Shown: positions 19,070 through 28,060, numbered from the stretch's first letter. The stretch: 64,000 nt of DNA from an uncultured Lachnospiraceae bacterium (GCA_944380605.1 CALWIA010000010.1:62001-126000), one strand, 5' to 3'. Made by a program: numbers and translations. The notes: generated from the sequence alone by a model not told the origin.

Positions 19070-19256
19070 GCGGGCTTGCGCCGCCTGCGCAGTGCGCGCT
19101 CGGGAACTTCGTTTCCTCGCTCACGGGCTTGCGCCGCTCTCCGACGGCGCAGTGCGCGCTCGGAAACTTCGTTTCCTCGCTCACGGGCTTGCGCCGCTCT
19201 CCGACGGCGCAGTGCACGCTCGGGAACTTCGTTCCCTCGCTCACGGGCTTGCGCCC
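19070..19256. repeat. Tandem 60-bp repeat, three copies, with hairpins
   Basis: Copies at 19081-19140, 19141-19200 and 19201-19255 are nearly identical, preceded by a partial copy from 19070. Each has a GGRAAC-TTC-GTTYCC hairpin (19102-19116, 19162-19176, 19222-19236). At the third pair the copies show G-T, A-T and G-C, so base pairing is kept. A second hairpin, GCGCCG-N8-CGGCGC, lies at 19131-19150 and 19191-19210. The period is a multiple of three, which keeps frames open on both strands, but no ribosome-binding site supports a protein. Confidence 0.85.
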
Positions 19257-19356
19257 TATGGCATCTGCCAGCTGTCTGGATGCTTACGTGCAAGCACGAC
19301 GCATCCACGACCACTGTCATCTGCCGCACTGCTTAATGCATTCGTGAACATTATAC

Positions 19357-19377
19357 CATGTCTGCTGCGCAGACATG
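19357..19377. repeat. Intergenic 9-bp palindrome
   Basis: CATGTCTGC and GCAGACATG around TGC. Part of the 525-base gene-free region 19025-19549, which besides the 60-bp repeats and palindromes holds a further CGGTTCGG...CCGAACCG inverted pair (19400-19440) and no gene I can support. Confidence 0.6.
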
Positions 19378-19444
19378 AACCCTCCGGGGGATGCGCACGG
19401 TTCGGTTCGGAGTTTACCTCGCTTTGCTCGGCCCGAACCGGCGC

Positions 19445-19472
19445 TGGTATAATATCTTTCGATATTATACCA
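19445..19472. repeat. 12-bp perfect inverted repeat upstream of the ECF sigma gene
   Basis: TGGTATAATATC and GATATTATACCA with a TTTC loop, about 78 bases before the sigma factor GTG. It contains TATAAT-like sequence on both strands, so it may be a hairpin or an operator overlapping promoters. Confidence 0.65.
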
Positions 19473-19549
19473 TAAATTAAATCTTCTGGGGAGGATATTT
19501 TTTTGAAGACAAATGGGAGAATGATTCGTTATAATGGGCAGGAAGGGAG

Positions 19550-20074
19550 GTGAGGAGAACGAGCCCTGATAAACAGCTGGAACTTTGGATTGACCGGTAC
19601 CAGAATCTGATCTATTCCATATGTTTCCAGATGACGCGGGATTCTTTTGAAGCCCAGGACCTGACGCAGGAAACGTTTCTTTCCGCGTACAGGCGGTGCG
19701 CCTTTTTTGACGGCGCCAATGAGAAAGCCTGGCTGTGCCGCATTGCCGCCAACAAGTGCCTGGATTATCTGAAAGCGGCCGGCCGAAGGCAGATTCCTAC
19801 GGAGGAGCTTTTTTTCCTCGCCAGCGGGAAATCCGACGAAGAACCGGAACGGCAGTATACCCAGCAGGAAACGAAGCAGGAACTGTACCAGTGCTGCATG
19901 AAGCTGAAGCCGCCGTACCGGGACGCTGCCCTGGATTATTTTTACCGGGAAATGACCATTCGGGAAATGGCGGAAAAGACCGGTGAGAATCCAAAAACGC
20001 TGCAGACCCGCGTATACCGCGCCAGGGCCTTGCTGCGGAACCTGTATCGAAAGGAGGACCTTCTGAATGGATAA
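19550..20074 (+). CDS. ECF-type sigma-70 family RNA polymerase sigma factor
   Basis: A 174-residue sigma factor with only regions 2 and 4. Region 2 is LIYSICFQMTRDSFEAQDLTQETFLSAYRR near 20-50 (the DLTQETF core-binding motif), and region 4 is near 115-165 (REMAEKTGENPKTLQTRVYRARALL helix-turn-helix). The start is GTG at 19550; upstream the frame closes at 19532. AGGAAGGGAG lies immediately ahead, giving short spacing, so the start is less certain than the frame. It overlaps the downstream anti-sigma-like gene by 8 bases. Which genes it controls is unknown. Confidence 0.9.
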   Translation: MRRTSPDKQLELWIDRYQNLIYSICFQMTRDSFEAQDLTQETFLSAYRRCAFFDGANEKAWLCRIAANKCLDYLKAAGRRQIPTEELFFLASGKSDEEPERQYTQQETKQELYQCCMKLKPPYRDAALDYFYREMTIREMAEKTGENPKTLQTRVYRARALLRNLYRKEDLLNG

Positions 20075-20498
20075 TTCGCATCTGAATGATCTGGATCTGG
20101 ACGCGTTCGCCCAGGCCCTTGCCGACGCCGCGGAAAGCCGGGGACTGCTGCAGGCTCCCGCCAATCTGAAGGAGTCCATCCTGGAGCGGAGCCGCCAGCC
20201 GGATATGGTGCTGCAGGCGCAGTCCAACCGCCTGTCCCGGAAACTGACGCTTCTAGGATACGGGCTGCGGGTAGCCGCCGCTGCCGCCGCTTCCGTCGCC
20301 TTTATCCTCATGGTTCCTGCCGCGGATTCCGGTTTTCAAAGAGAGGAACTAAAGCAGCAGGCGCTGGAAGATATTTCAGACCTGACCCGGCGCCGGCGGC
20401 AAACAGCGGTGCCGGTGTACCGGCGGATTCAGGACGCCTTCGGCGTTCTGTCCCGTGATTCAATTTTCAATCTGGAGGAATGGATCGATGACAAATAA
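20067..20498 (+). CDS. Probable anti-sigma factor, single-pass membrane protein
   Basis: A 143-residue protein with a soluble acidic N-terminal region, one hydrophobic segment at about 67-84 and an outer Arg-rich C-terminal part of about 60 residues. There is no HxxxCxxC zinc motif. The call as anti-sigma comes from position: its ATG lies within the end of the ECF sigma gene with AAGGAGG nine bases upstream, and its membrane topology fits. An alternative is an unrelated operon partner. The last codons overlap the start of the next gene by 11 bases. Confidence 0.6.
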   Translation: MDNSHLNDLDLDAFAQALADAAESRGLLQAPANLKESILERSRQPDMVLQAQSNRLSRKLTLLGYGLRVAAAAAASVAFILMVPAADSGFQREELKQQALEDISDLTRRRRQTAVPVYRRIQDAFGVLSRDSIFNLEEWIDDK

Positions 20499-21084
20499 AA
20501 AGAACGCGTTTTTTACTTTCTGCTTTTCCCTGCTGCCCGGTGTCGGAGAGATGTACCTGGGCTTTTACCGGATGGGCGGAAGCATCATGTTTCTTGCCGC
20601 GGTAACCCTGGCTCTAGCCGAGTCCCTGTTTCCGCCTATGGGATACCTGCTTCCCATTTTCTGGTTTTACAGCTTTTTCCATACCCATAACTTAAACCAT
20701 CTGCCCGATGAGGAATTTTACGCCGTGGAAGACGCATACCTGTTTCATCTGCAGCCGGACGTGCTGCTGCGGGGCGCCTGGCTGAAACAGTACCGCCGTC
20801 CCACTGCCGCCCTGCTGGTGGTTTTCGGCGCGGCCATCGCCTGGAACGCCGTGTGGAACGTGATCCGCACCTTCCTGTTCCAGTTTGCGGTTTCCGACGC
20901 GGTCATCGAAATGGTCTACGTCATCGGCCGGGCCGTACCGCAGCTGGCTGCCGCCGCGTGCATTGTGTGGATGGGACTGCTTCTGATCCGCAGAAAAAAA
21001 GAGGAGCTGATTCCTGCTCCCCCTTATCTGGAAGACCGGCAGGCCGCCGGCCGTCCGGACGCTACGGATTCGCCTTCCGATTGA
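20488..21084 (+). CDS. Multi-pass membrane protein of the sigma operon
   Basis: A 198-residue protein of unknown function. The N-terminal segment LLPGVGEMYLGFYRMGGSIMFL resembles the TM2-type GxxHxYLG pattern. Hydrophobic segments lie near 8-24, 30-46, 50-64, 102-122 and 135-165. The C-terminal 30 residues are charged and cytoplasmic-like. The ATG at 20488 has GGAGG nine bases upstream; the longer frame from 20455 starts inside the anti-sigma gene. It forms the third member of a sigma/anti-sigma/membrane triad, and its end overlaps the convergent CLC gene by 23 bases. Confidence 0.75.
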   Translation: MTNKKNAFFTFCFSLLPGVGEMYLGFYRMGGSIMFLAAVTLALAESLFPPMGYLLPIFWFYSFFHTHNLNHLPDEEFYAVEDAYLFHLQPDVLLRGAWLKQYRRPTAALLVVFGAAIAWNAVWNVIRTFLFQFAVSDAVIEMVYVIGRAVPQLAAAACIVWMGLLLIRRKKEELIPAPPYLEDRQAAGRPDATDSPSD

Positions 21085-22318
21085 TAAACTCGGTGCGGAT
21101 CTTGGAATATACAAATTTCTGGCTTTTATACAGCCCGTAATAGCCGGACAGCGTAAAGCTCACCGCAATGGACAGGGCGAAATACGGCATGGCCTCAAAG
21201 CCGCACATTTCAAAGATCAGCAGGGCACTGGTAATGGGACAGTTGGTGACTCCCACAAACAGCGCGGCCATGCCGCAGGCGGCGCACAGAGACGGAGAAA
21301 GCCCCGTAACCATGCCAAACAGCCCTCCGAAAGAGGCCCCTACGCACAGGGTCGGCACAATCTCGCCGCCCCGGTAGCCGGCTCCAATGGTCAGCGCCGT
21401 AAACAGGGCCTTGATCAGAAACGCGCCCCAGAACACCCGGCCTTCCATGGCCGCCTCGATCAGCCCCATGCTGCTTCCGTTGTAATCGCGGGTTCCCGCT
21501 GCCGCCGTCAGCACAATGAGAAACAGCGCCGCGGCGCAGATCCGCAGGTAAGGATTTTCAAAATACTTCCGGTACAGTTGTTCCGTCCGGTGCAGCAGCA
21601 TGCAGAAACCGATGCTGACCACGGCGCACAGTATACCTAAAACCACCGCTGCCGCGGCTCCTTTCCAGCCGAATGCCGGAACCGAAGACACCAGGAACTG
21701 CTCGCCGGAAAGCCCCAGGCTCTCGGCGATGCCGGCGCCCAAAAAGGACGCGAATACACAGGGAACCAGCGCGGCATAGTACATGACGCCGACGCTGATG
21801 ACCTCCATGGAAAACACGCCGGCAGCCAGCGGCGTTCCGAACAGCGCGGCAAAGCAGGCGCTCATGCCGCACATCACCGCGATTTTGGCGTCCTTTTCAT
21901 CCAGCCGCATGCCCCGTCCCACCAGGCTGCCGATGCTGCCGCCCAGCTGCAGGGCCGCGCCCTCTCTTCCGGCGGAGCCGCCGGTCAGATGAGTCAGTAT
22001 GGTGCTGACAAAAATCAGCGGGCCGGTGGCCGGCGTAATGTGGTCGTTGGAAGAAATGGAATCCAGCACCATATTGGTGCCGCGGTTTTTTTCTTCATGA
22101 AACATCTGGTATAGAAAGACGATGATCAGGCCGGAAACCGGCAGGCAGTACAACAGCCAGTCATACCGGGCGAACAGGTCCGCCGCCGCCTGGATTCCCA
22201 GGCCGAACAGGGTTCCCGCCAGTCCCCCGGCGGCGCCGATGAGGCAGGAAATCACCGTCCATTTCACAAAATACTTGAGATTTGACCCCAGAGGGGCAAT
22301 CATTTCAAATCGGTTCAT
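21062..22318 (-). CDS. CLC-family anion exchanger, fluoride-type (CLC-F-like)
   Basis: A 418-residue membrane protein of the CLC family. The gating-glutamate motif is GGSAGREGAALQLGGSIG at 113-130 (Glu near 119). Where chloride CLCs have GSGIP, this protein reads GTNMV near 80-84, and the GREGP proline is replaced by Ala; both fit the CLC-F branch of fluoride/proton antiporters that expel fluoride. Assignment to fluoride is from motif memory, not an alignment. The ATG overlaps the threonine deaminase stop (ATGA), so there is no room for a fluoride riboswitch directly upstream. Confidence 0.8.
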   Translation of the reverse strand: MNRFEMIAPLGSNLKYFVKWTVISCLIGAAGGLAGTLFGLGIQAAADLFARYDWLLYCLPVSGLIIVFLYQMFHEEKNRGTNMVLDSISSNDHITPATGPLIFVSTILTHLTGGSAGREGAALQLGGSIGSLVGRGMRLDEKDAKIAVMCGMSACFAALFGTPLAAGVFSMEVISVGVMYYAALVPCVFASFLGAGIAESLGLSGEQFLVSSVPAFGWKGAAAAVVLGILCAVVSIGFCMLLHRTEQLYRKYFENPYLRICAAALFLIVLTAAAGTRDYNGSSMGLIEAAMEGRVFWGAFLIKALFTALTIGAGYRGGEIVPTLCVGASFGGLFGMVTGLSPSLCAACGMAALFVGVTNCPITSALLIFEMCGFEAMPYFALSIAVSFTLSGYYGLYKSQKFVYSKIRTEFINRKANP

Positions 22319-23538
22319 TCCGTATAGGTCCCCGTGGTTTTCACCAGTTTCGGCCGGTATCCGGCGTCGTTCAGCGCCTGGACAATGGCCCTCTTATGCT
22401 CCGTTCCGTAGGCTTCCAGCGTAATCCGCAGTTCCACCGCCGCGTTCCGGTTGATGCTGATGAACTGGTTGTGCTCCAGCTTGATTACGTTGCCCTTTTC
22501 TTCCGCCAGCAGCGCCGACACCTTGGCCAGTTCGCCGGGCTTGTCCGGCAGCAGCACCGACACCGTAAAGACGCGGTCCCGCTGGATCAGGCCGTGCTGC
22601 ACGATGGACGCCATGGTAATGACGTCCATGTTGCCGCCGCTTAACACCGAAACGATTTTCTTGCGCTTCACATCCAGGTGCTTCAAGGCCGCCACCGTCA
22701 GAAGGCCGGAATTCTCCACGATCATCTTGTGATTCTCCACCATGTCCAGAAACGCCACGATCAGTTCGCTGTCGTCCACAGTGATAATGTCGTCCACATT
22801 CTGCTGAATATAGGGGAAGATCTTCTCACCGGGGCATTTTACCGCCGTGCCGTCGGCGATGGTGTCCACCGAAGGCAGTTCCACCACGTGGCCGGCCTTT
22901 AAAGATTCCTGCATGCAGTTGGCGCCTGCCGGCTCCACGCCGATGATCCGGATCTTGGGATTGAGCAGCTTGGCCAGGGTGGCCACGCCGGCGCACAGGC
23001 CGCCGCCGCCGATGGGCACCAGTATGTAGTCTACCGTAGGCAATTCCTTAATGATTTCCATGGCAATGGTGCCCTGGCCGGTGGCCACCGCCAGATCGTC
23101 AAAGGGATGGACAAAAGTCAGCCCCTTTTCTTCCGCCAGTTCATAGGCGCGGGCGCAGGCCTCGTCAAATACGTCGCCTGCCAGCACCACTTCCGCTCCG
23201 TAGCTTTTGGTGCGGTTGATCTTGATTAAAGGCGTGGAAGACGGCATCACAATGGTAGCCGGTATTCCCGCCAGTTTGGCCGCGTAGGCCACGCCCTGGG
23301 CGTGGTTTCCCGCGGAGGCGGCAATCAGTCCTCTCTTTTTCTCTTCCTCAGACAGGGTGCTGATCTTGTAATAGGCGCCCCGCACCTTGTAGGCGCCGGT
23401 GTACTGCATGTTTTCCGGCTTGAAATACACCCGGTTTCCCGTCTGCTCGGAATAATACTCGCTATATACCAGTTTGGTCTCCAGGGTCACTTTGCTGACC
23501 GCTTCGGCGGCCTCTTCAAAACTCTCCAGTGTCATCAT
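22315..23538 (-). CDS. ilvA: Threonine ammonia-lyase with ACT domain
   Basis: PLP enzyme deaminating threonine (and serine) to 2-oxobutyrate, for isoleucine synthesis or catabolism. The 407-residue protein has the PLP lysine in MQYTGAYKVRGAYYKI near 45-60, AGNHAQGVA near 75, the glycine-rich PIGGGGL near 173 and a single C-terminal ACT-like domain from about 330 (VSVLLPDKPGELAKVSALLAE). The short one-ACT form resembles TdcB/YkvE-type enzymes. tdcB would be an equally acceptable name. It ends in overlap with the CLC gene. Confidence 0.92.
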   Translation of the reverse strand: MMTLESFEEAAEAVSKVTLETKLVYSEYYSEQTGNRVYFKPENMQYTGAYKVRGAYYKISTLSEEEKKRGLIAASAGNHAQGVAYAAKLAGIPATIVMPSSTPLIKINRTKSYGAEVVLAGDVFDEACARAYELAEEKGLTFVHPFDDLAVATGQGTIAMEIIKELPTVDYILVPIGGGGLCAGVATLAKLLNPKIRIIGVEPAGANCMQESLKAGHVVELPSVDTIADGTAVKCPGEKIFPYIQQNVDDIITVDDSELIVAFLDMVENHKMIVENSGLLTVAALKHLDVKRKKIVSVLSGGNMDVITMASIVQHGLIQRDRVFTVSVLLPDKPGELAKVSALLAEEKGNVIKLEHNQFISINRNAAVELRITLEAYGTEHKRAIVQALNDAGYRPKLVKTTGTYTE

Positions 23539-23542
23539 TCGT

Positions 23543-24487
23543 TTATGCCTCTTTTCTTTCTTTTACGTCAAACAGCGCGTTGATAAATTCGTCCGCGTCA
23601 AACTTCTGCAGGTCGTCGATTTTTTCTCCGATTCCCACGTATTTTACCGGAATGCCCAGTTCCGACTGAATCGCCACGGCGATGCCTCCTTTGGCGGTGC
23701 CGTCCAGCTTGGTCAGAATAATGCCGGTCACCTCCGCCACTTCCATAAACTGGCGGGCCTGGGCCAGGGCGTTCTGGCCCGTGGTGCCGTCCAGCACCAC
23801 CAGCGTCTCCCGGAACGCGTCCGGATACTCCTTTTCAATGATGCGGTTGATCTTTTTCAGTTCTTCCATCAGGTTCTTTTTGTTATGCAGCCGGCCGGCG
23901 GTATCGCAGATCAGCACGTCCGCCCCTCTGGACTTGGCCGCCGCCACCGCGTCGTACACCACCGCCGCCGGGTCGGAACCTTCCTGCTGGGAAATGATCT
24001 CCACGCCGGCCCGGTGCGCCCACTCCGTCAGCTGCTCGATGGCCGCTGCCCGGAAAGTGTCCGCCGCCGCCAGAATCACCTTTTTCCCTTCTTCTTTCAG
24101 CTGTCCCGCCAGCTTGCCCACCGACGTGGTCTTGCCCACGCCATTGACGCCGATCACCAGAATCACCGATTTTCTGTGTTCAAACTCGTAGGCGTTCTCT
24201 CCCAGATCCATCTGCTTTTTCATGCTTTCCATCAACAGGGCCTTGCACTCCGAAGGGTCTTTGATATGCTGCTCTTTTACCTTTTCCCGCAGGTCTTCCA
24301 CGATGGACATGGTGGTCTGGATCCCCAGATCGCCCATGATCAGCGTCTCTTCGATTTCCTCGTAAAAATCATCGTCTATGGCGGAAAATCCGCTGAATAT
24401 GGAATCCATACCGGAGATAATGTTGTTCCGGGTTTTGGTCAGGCCTTCCACCAGCCTGCCGAAAAAGCCTTTCTTTTCTTCAGCCAT
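23543..24487 (-). CDS. ftsY: Signal recognition particle receptor FtsY
   Basis: Membrane-associated SRP receptor GTPase that targets ribosomes to the translocon. The 314-residue product lacks the long acidic A domain and goes quickly into the NG domains. GTPase motifs are GVNGVGKTTSVGKL near 114-127, DTFRAAA near 144, DTAGRL near 195 and TKLDGTAKGG near 259. AAGGAGG precedes the ATG. It follows smc by 18 bases in the conserved rnc-smc-ftsY order. Confidence 0.97.
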   Translation of the reverse strand: MAEEKKGFFGRLVEGLTKTRNNIISGMDSIFSGFSAIDDDFYEEIEETLIMGDLGIQTTMSIVEDLREKVKEQHIKDPSECKALLMESMKKQMDLGENAYEFEHRKSVILVIGVNGVGKTTSVGKLAGQLKEEGKKVILAAADTFRAAAIEQLTEWAHRAGVEIISQQEGSDPAAVVYDAVAAAKSRGADVLICDTAGRLHNKKNLMEELKKINRIIEKEYPDAFRETLVVLDGTTGQNALAQARQFMEVAEVTGIILTKLDGTAKGGIAVAIQSELGIPVKYVGIGEKIDDLQKFDADEFINALFDVKERKEA

Positions 24488-24505
24488 ACGCTCCTCCTTT
24501 TCTCC

Positions 24506-27500
24506 CTAGTGTTCCAGAGAGTCTTCGATCAGACTTACCGACACCAGCGCCGATACGCCTTTTTCCTGCATGGTAATGCCGTAAAGCCGGTCCGCCGCCA
24601 CCATGGTGCCTCTCCGGTGGGTAATGACAATAAACTGGGTATACCGAATCAGCTTGTGCAGATAGCGGGCAAAGCGGTCTACGTTGGAATCGTCCAGCGC
24701 CGCCTCAATTTCATCCAGAAGGCAAAACGGCGACGGCTTTAAGTTCTGAATGGCAAACAGCAGGGAAATGGCCGTCAGGGCTTTTTCTCCGCCGGACAGC
24801 TGCATCATGTTCTGCAGCTTTTTCCCCGGCGGCTGGGCGATGATCTGGATCCCCGCTTCCAGCAGATCCTCTCCCTCCGTCAGTTCCAGGGTACCGTGTC
24901 CGCCGCCGAACAGTTCCCGGAACACCTTGTCAAATTCTTTCTGGATCTCCTGGAATTTTTCCGCGAACTGCCGGCGCATGCCTGTATCCAGTTCTTCAAT
25001 AATCTTCACAAGGGCCGCCTCCGCCCGGGTCAGGTCCTCATACTGGGACTTCATAAACCCATGGCGCTGCGAAATCTCTTTGTAGTCCTCTATGGCGTTG
25101 ACATTGACATTTCCCAGCGCCCGGATGGCGGCCTTCAGCTGGTCGATGTGCTTTTTTAAGTCTCCGGAAGCCTCCGGCTCCGGCAGTTCCTTCGCTGCAG
25201 AAAGGGTCAGCTGGTATTCGTTCCACATGTATTCGGTGTGCTGCTCCATCCGGTCCGACAGCTTCTCCCGCTGGTTCTGCAGCCGGAACAGATCCCGGTC
25301 CAGCGCCGTCATCCGCTCCGACAGTTCTTCTCTCCGGGCGAACAGGCCCTTCTGGCGGCCGGCGGTCTGTTCCCGCTGTCCGGCCATCTGGGATTCTTCT
25401 TCTTCCAGCGCCTGCTTCTGCCGGTCCATATCGGCGATCTGCTCCTCCAGACGGCTGATTTCCTGCTGCCGCTGTGCAATGGCCGCGTCGGTGCCGCCGG
25501 TCTTTTCCTCCAGCTGCTGCTTTTCTTCTTCCAGTCTGCGGATTTCTTCCTGCACCCGTTCCCGGTTTTCCCGGGCAAACTGGTACTGCTGCCGCAGCGC
25601 GGCGGCGCGCAGCTGGATCTCCGACAGGTTTTTAAACAGTTCTTCCCGCGTTTCTCTGGCCGTTTCCAGCTGCCGGGTCAGTTCCTGGATGTCCAGGTCC
25701 GCCTGCTGCCGGCGGCTGTCCATATCCTCGACTCCCTCTGACAGTTCTTTCTGGTTCTGGCCGATCTCCCGGATCTGTTCCTCCAGCTGCCGGTTTTCCA
25801 GTTCCAGATCCTTCGCGGAATCCTGAATATCCTGAATTTTCTCTTCCAGCTGAGCCACGTTCATGCGGAAGGTGTTCTGCTGCAGCACCGCCTGCTGCCG
25901 CTGTCCCTGCAGCGCTTCCAGTTCTTCCCGCTTTTCCTTCAGCTGGGCTTCTGCCATCTGTACATCCGCTTCCAGCTTCTCCGCCTGGGTCATGGAACGG
26001 CTGCACCGTTCTTCCAGTTCCTCGATTTCCCGCTTCCGGCCCAGAAGGTTGCTGCTGTTTTTAAAGGCGCCGCCGGTAATGGAACCGCCGGTACTCAGCA
26101 GTTCGCCGTCCAGGGTGACGATCCGGAAGGAATACCGGTATTTTCTCGCCAGAGCAATGGCGTGGTCCATGTTGTCCGTCACCACCACCCGGCCCAGCAG
26201 ATATCCGACCAGTCCGGCGTACTCCCGGGCCGCCTCCACCAGGCTGCTTGCCAGCCCGATGACGCCGGGTTCTGAAAGGGCCTGCCGCTTTTCAAATTCG
26301 CCCCGCTGTCCTACGCTGGTCAGCGGAAGGAAGGTGCATCTGCCGTACCGGTTCTTTTTCAGATACTGAATCAGCTGTTTGGCCGTAGTTTCCGAATCGG
26401 TGACGATGTGCTGAATGCTGCCCCCCAGGGCGGTCTCTATAGCTGTCTCATATTCTTTCTTTGTCGTAATAATATCCGCCACGACGCCGTGGATGCCGCC
26501 GATACGGTCCCGGGTTTCCATGACGCGGCGGATGCTGCCTCCGTATCCGTCGTAGCGCTCCGCCAGGTTCCGCAGAGATTCCAGACGCACCGAATCCGAC
26601 CGGTATTCCTGCTGCTTCTCATTGAGGTTCCGGTTCAGTCTGCGGATGGTATCCTCCATCTGACGGATCTGATCTTCCCATTCCGTCTGGCGCAGGCTCA
26701 GTTCTTCCACCAGCCGGGTGCTCTCTTCCAGCCGGCCCTCTTCCGCCTGTTTCTGTTCTTCCTGAACGGACTCGTCGCTTTTGATCCGCAGCAGCCGCTG
26801 GCTGACCTCCGCCCGCCGCACCTGCACCTGCTCCAGCATGGCGCCGTAGCGCTGCTGCCGGGCCGTCAGGTCCGCCCGCTCGTTGAGGGCCAGGATCATA
26901 TTCCCCTTGCCGGTTTCGATCTGCTGATCCAGCAGCATAATGGCTTCATCCCGCTGCCGCAGATGTTCTTCCGCCGTCTCCTGCTGCTGTTTTTCCTGAT
27001 CCGCCTGCAGGGCCAGTTCCTGATACCGGTCCTGATACTCCTGCAGCTGCCGGCTTTTCTCTTCCGTCTCCTGCGCAATGGCCTGGATCCGCGTCTCATA
27101 ATGCCGGGCGTTGGCCTTTTCTGTATTGATCTGCTCCAGAAGGACGCTGACCTGTCCTGCCATGCCGCCCTTTTCCATATCGCAGGCATTTTTCCGGTTC
27201 CGGCATTCCTCGATCTGCCGGTTCAGCCCGGACAGTTCCTCATCCAGCGCTTCATAGGTGGCCTTCACCTGATCTGATTCCCTGCGCACGTCTTCCAGAT
27301 CGCCGGAAACCAGGGATTCCCGGCTGGCCGTCTGCTGCAGCTGTTCCTCCAGTTCTCCCATTTCACGGACAAACCGGCTGACCTCGCAGCCTTTCAGTTC
27401 TTCCTTCAGGCGCAGATATTCCCTGGCAGTCTCCGCCTGGCGGGCCAACGGCCCCACCTGCTTTTCCAGTTCTGCCAGAATATCCGCCACCCGCACCAGA

Positions 27501-28060
27501 TTCTGCTTCTCGTCTTCCAGCTTTTTCTGGGCAATGGCCTTGCGCCGCTTGAATTTGACAATACCGGCGGCTTCGTCAAACAGTTCCCGCCGTTCTTCCG
27601 GCCGGCCGCTTAAGATCCGTTCGATCTGGCCCTGGCCGATGATGGAGTAGCCCTCTTTGCCGATACCGGTGTCATAGAACAGTTCCTGAATGTCCTTCAG
27701 ACGGCAGGCGTTTCCGTTGATCCGGTATTCGCTCTCTCCGGAACGGTACAGACGCCGGGACACCGTCACCTGGTCGTAGTCGATGGACAGCTGATGGTCC
27801 GAATTGTCCAGAGTAATGGCCACGGAGGCAAAGCCCTGGGGCTTCCGGCTTTCCGTGCCGGCGAAAATCACGTCCTGCATGCTGGCGCCCCGCAGCTGGC
27901 GGACCCGCTGTTCGCCCAGCACCCACCGCACCGCGTCGGCCACGTTGCTTTTGCCGCTGCCGTTGGGGCCCACGATGCCGGTGATGCCGTTGTGAAATTC
28001 CAGCACGATTTTGTTGGCAAAGGATTTGAATCCCTGTATTTCAATGCTCTTTAAGTACAT
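24506..28060 (-). CDS. smc: Chromosome segregation protein SMC
   Basis: Condensin ATPase that loads with ScpA/ScpB and organises the nucleoid. The 1184-residue product has Walker A GPNGSGKSN near 32-40, long coiled coils (about 170-500 and 680-1010), a hinge near 520-640 containing GGS and GGAF elements, the C-motif LSGGEKALTAI and Walker B CLLDEIEAALDD. The length is typical. The ATG overlaps the rnc end by 10 bases. scpA and scpB are not in the window. Confidence 0.98.
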   Translation of the reverse strand: MYLKSIEIQGFKSFANKIVLEFHNGITGIVGPNGSGKSNVADAVRWVLGEQRVRQLRGASMQDVIFAGTESRKPQGFASVAITLDNSDHQLSIDYDQVTVSRRLYRSGESEYRINGNACRLKDIQELFYDTGIGKEGYSIIGQGQIERILSGRPEERRELFDEAAGIVKFKRRKAIAQKKLEDEKQNLVRVADILAELEKQVGPLARQAETAREYLRLKEELKGCEVSRFVREMGELEEQLQQTASRESLVSGDLEDVRRESDQVKATYEALDEELSGLNRQIEECRNRKNACDMEKGGMAGQVSVLLEQINTEKANARHYETRIQAIAQETEEKSRQLQEYQDRYQELALQADQEKQQQETAEEHLRQRDEAIMLLDQQIETGKGNMILALNERADLTARQQRYGAMLEQVQVRRAEVSQRLLRIKSDESVQEEQKQAEEGRLEESTRLVEELSLRQTEWEDQIRQMEDTIRRLNRNLNEKQQEYRSDSVRLESLRNLAERYDGYGGSIRRVMETRDRIGGIHGVVADIITTKKEYETAIETALGGSIQHIVTDSETTAKQLIQYLKKNRYGRCTFLPLTSVGQRGEFEKRQALSEPGVIGLASSLVEAAREYAGLVGYLLGRVVVTDNMDHAIALARKYRYSFRIVTLDGELLSTGGSITGGAFKNSSNLLGRKREIEELEERCSRSMTQAEKLEADVQMAEAQLKEKREELEALQGQRQQAVLQQNTFRMNVAQLEEKIQDIQDSAKDLELENRQLEEQIREIGQNQKELSEGVEDMDSRRQQADLDIQELTRQLETARETREELFKNLSEIQLRAAALRQQYQFARENRERVQEEIRRLEEEKQQLEEKTGGTDAAIAQRQQEISRLEEQIADMDRQKQALEEEESQMAGQREQTAGRQKGLFARREELSERMTALDRDLFRLQNQREKLSDRMEQHTEYMWNEYQLTLSAAKELPEPEASGDLKKHIDQLKAAIRALGNVNVNAIEDYKEISQRHGFMKSQYEDLTRAEAALVKIIEELDTGMRRQFAEKFQEIQKEFDKVFRELFGGGHGTLELTEGEDLLEAGIQIIAQPPGKKLQNMMQLSGGEKALTAISLLFAIQNLKPSPFCLLDEIEAALDDSNVDRFARYLHKLIRYTQFIVITHRRGTMVAADRLYGITMQEKGVSALVSVSLIEDSLEH

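Noticed and set aside
19070-19256. Possible CRISPR array
   Set aside because: The units are contiguous with no unique spacers, only three copies, and no cas genes are near.
19014-19475. Open frames on both strands through the 60-bp repeats, giving repeat proteins
   Set aside because: The 60-base period is a multiple of three, which keeps frames open by chance. No ribosome-binding site or promoter supports them.
22315-22340. Fluoride riboswitch ahead of the CLC gene
   Set aside because: The CLC start overlaps the stop of the deaminase gene, so no leader exists there.
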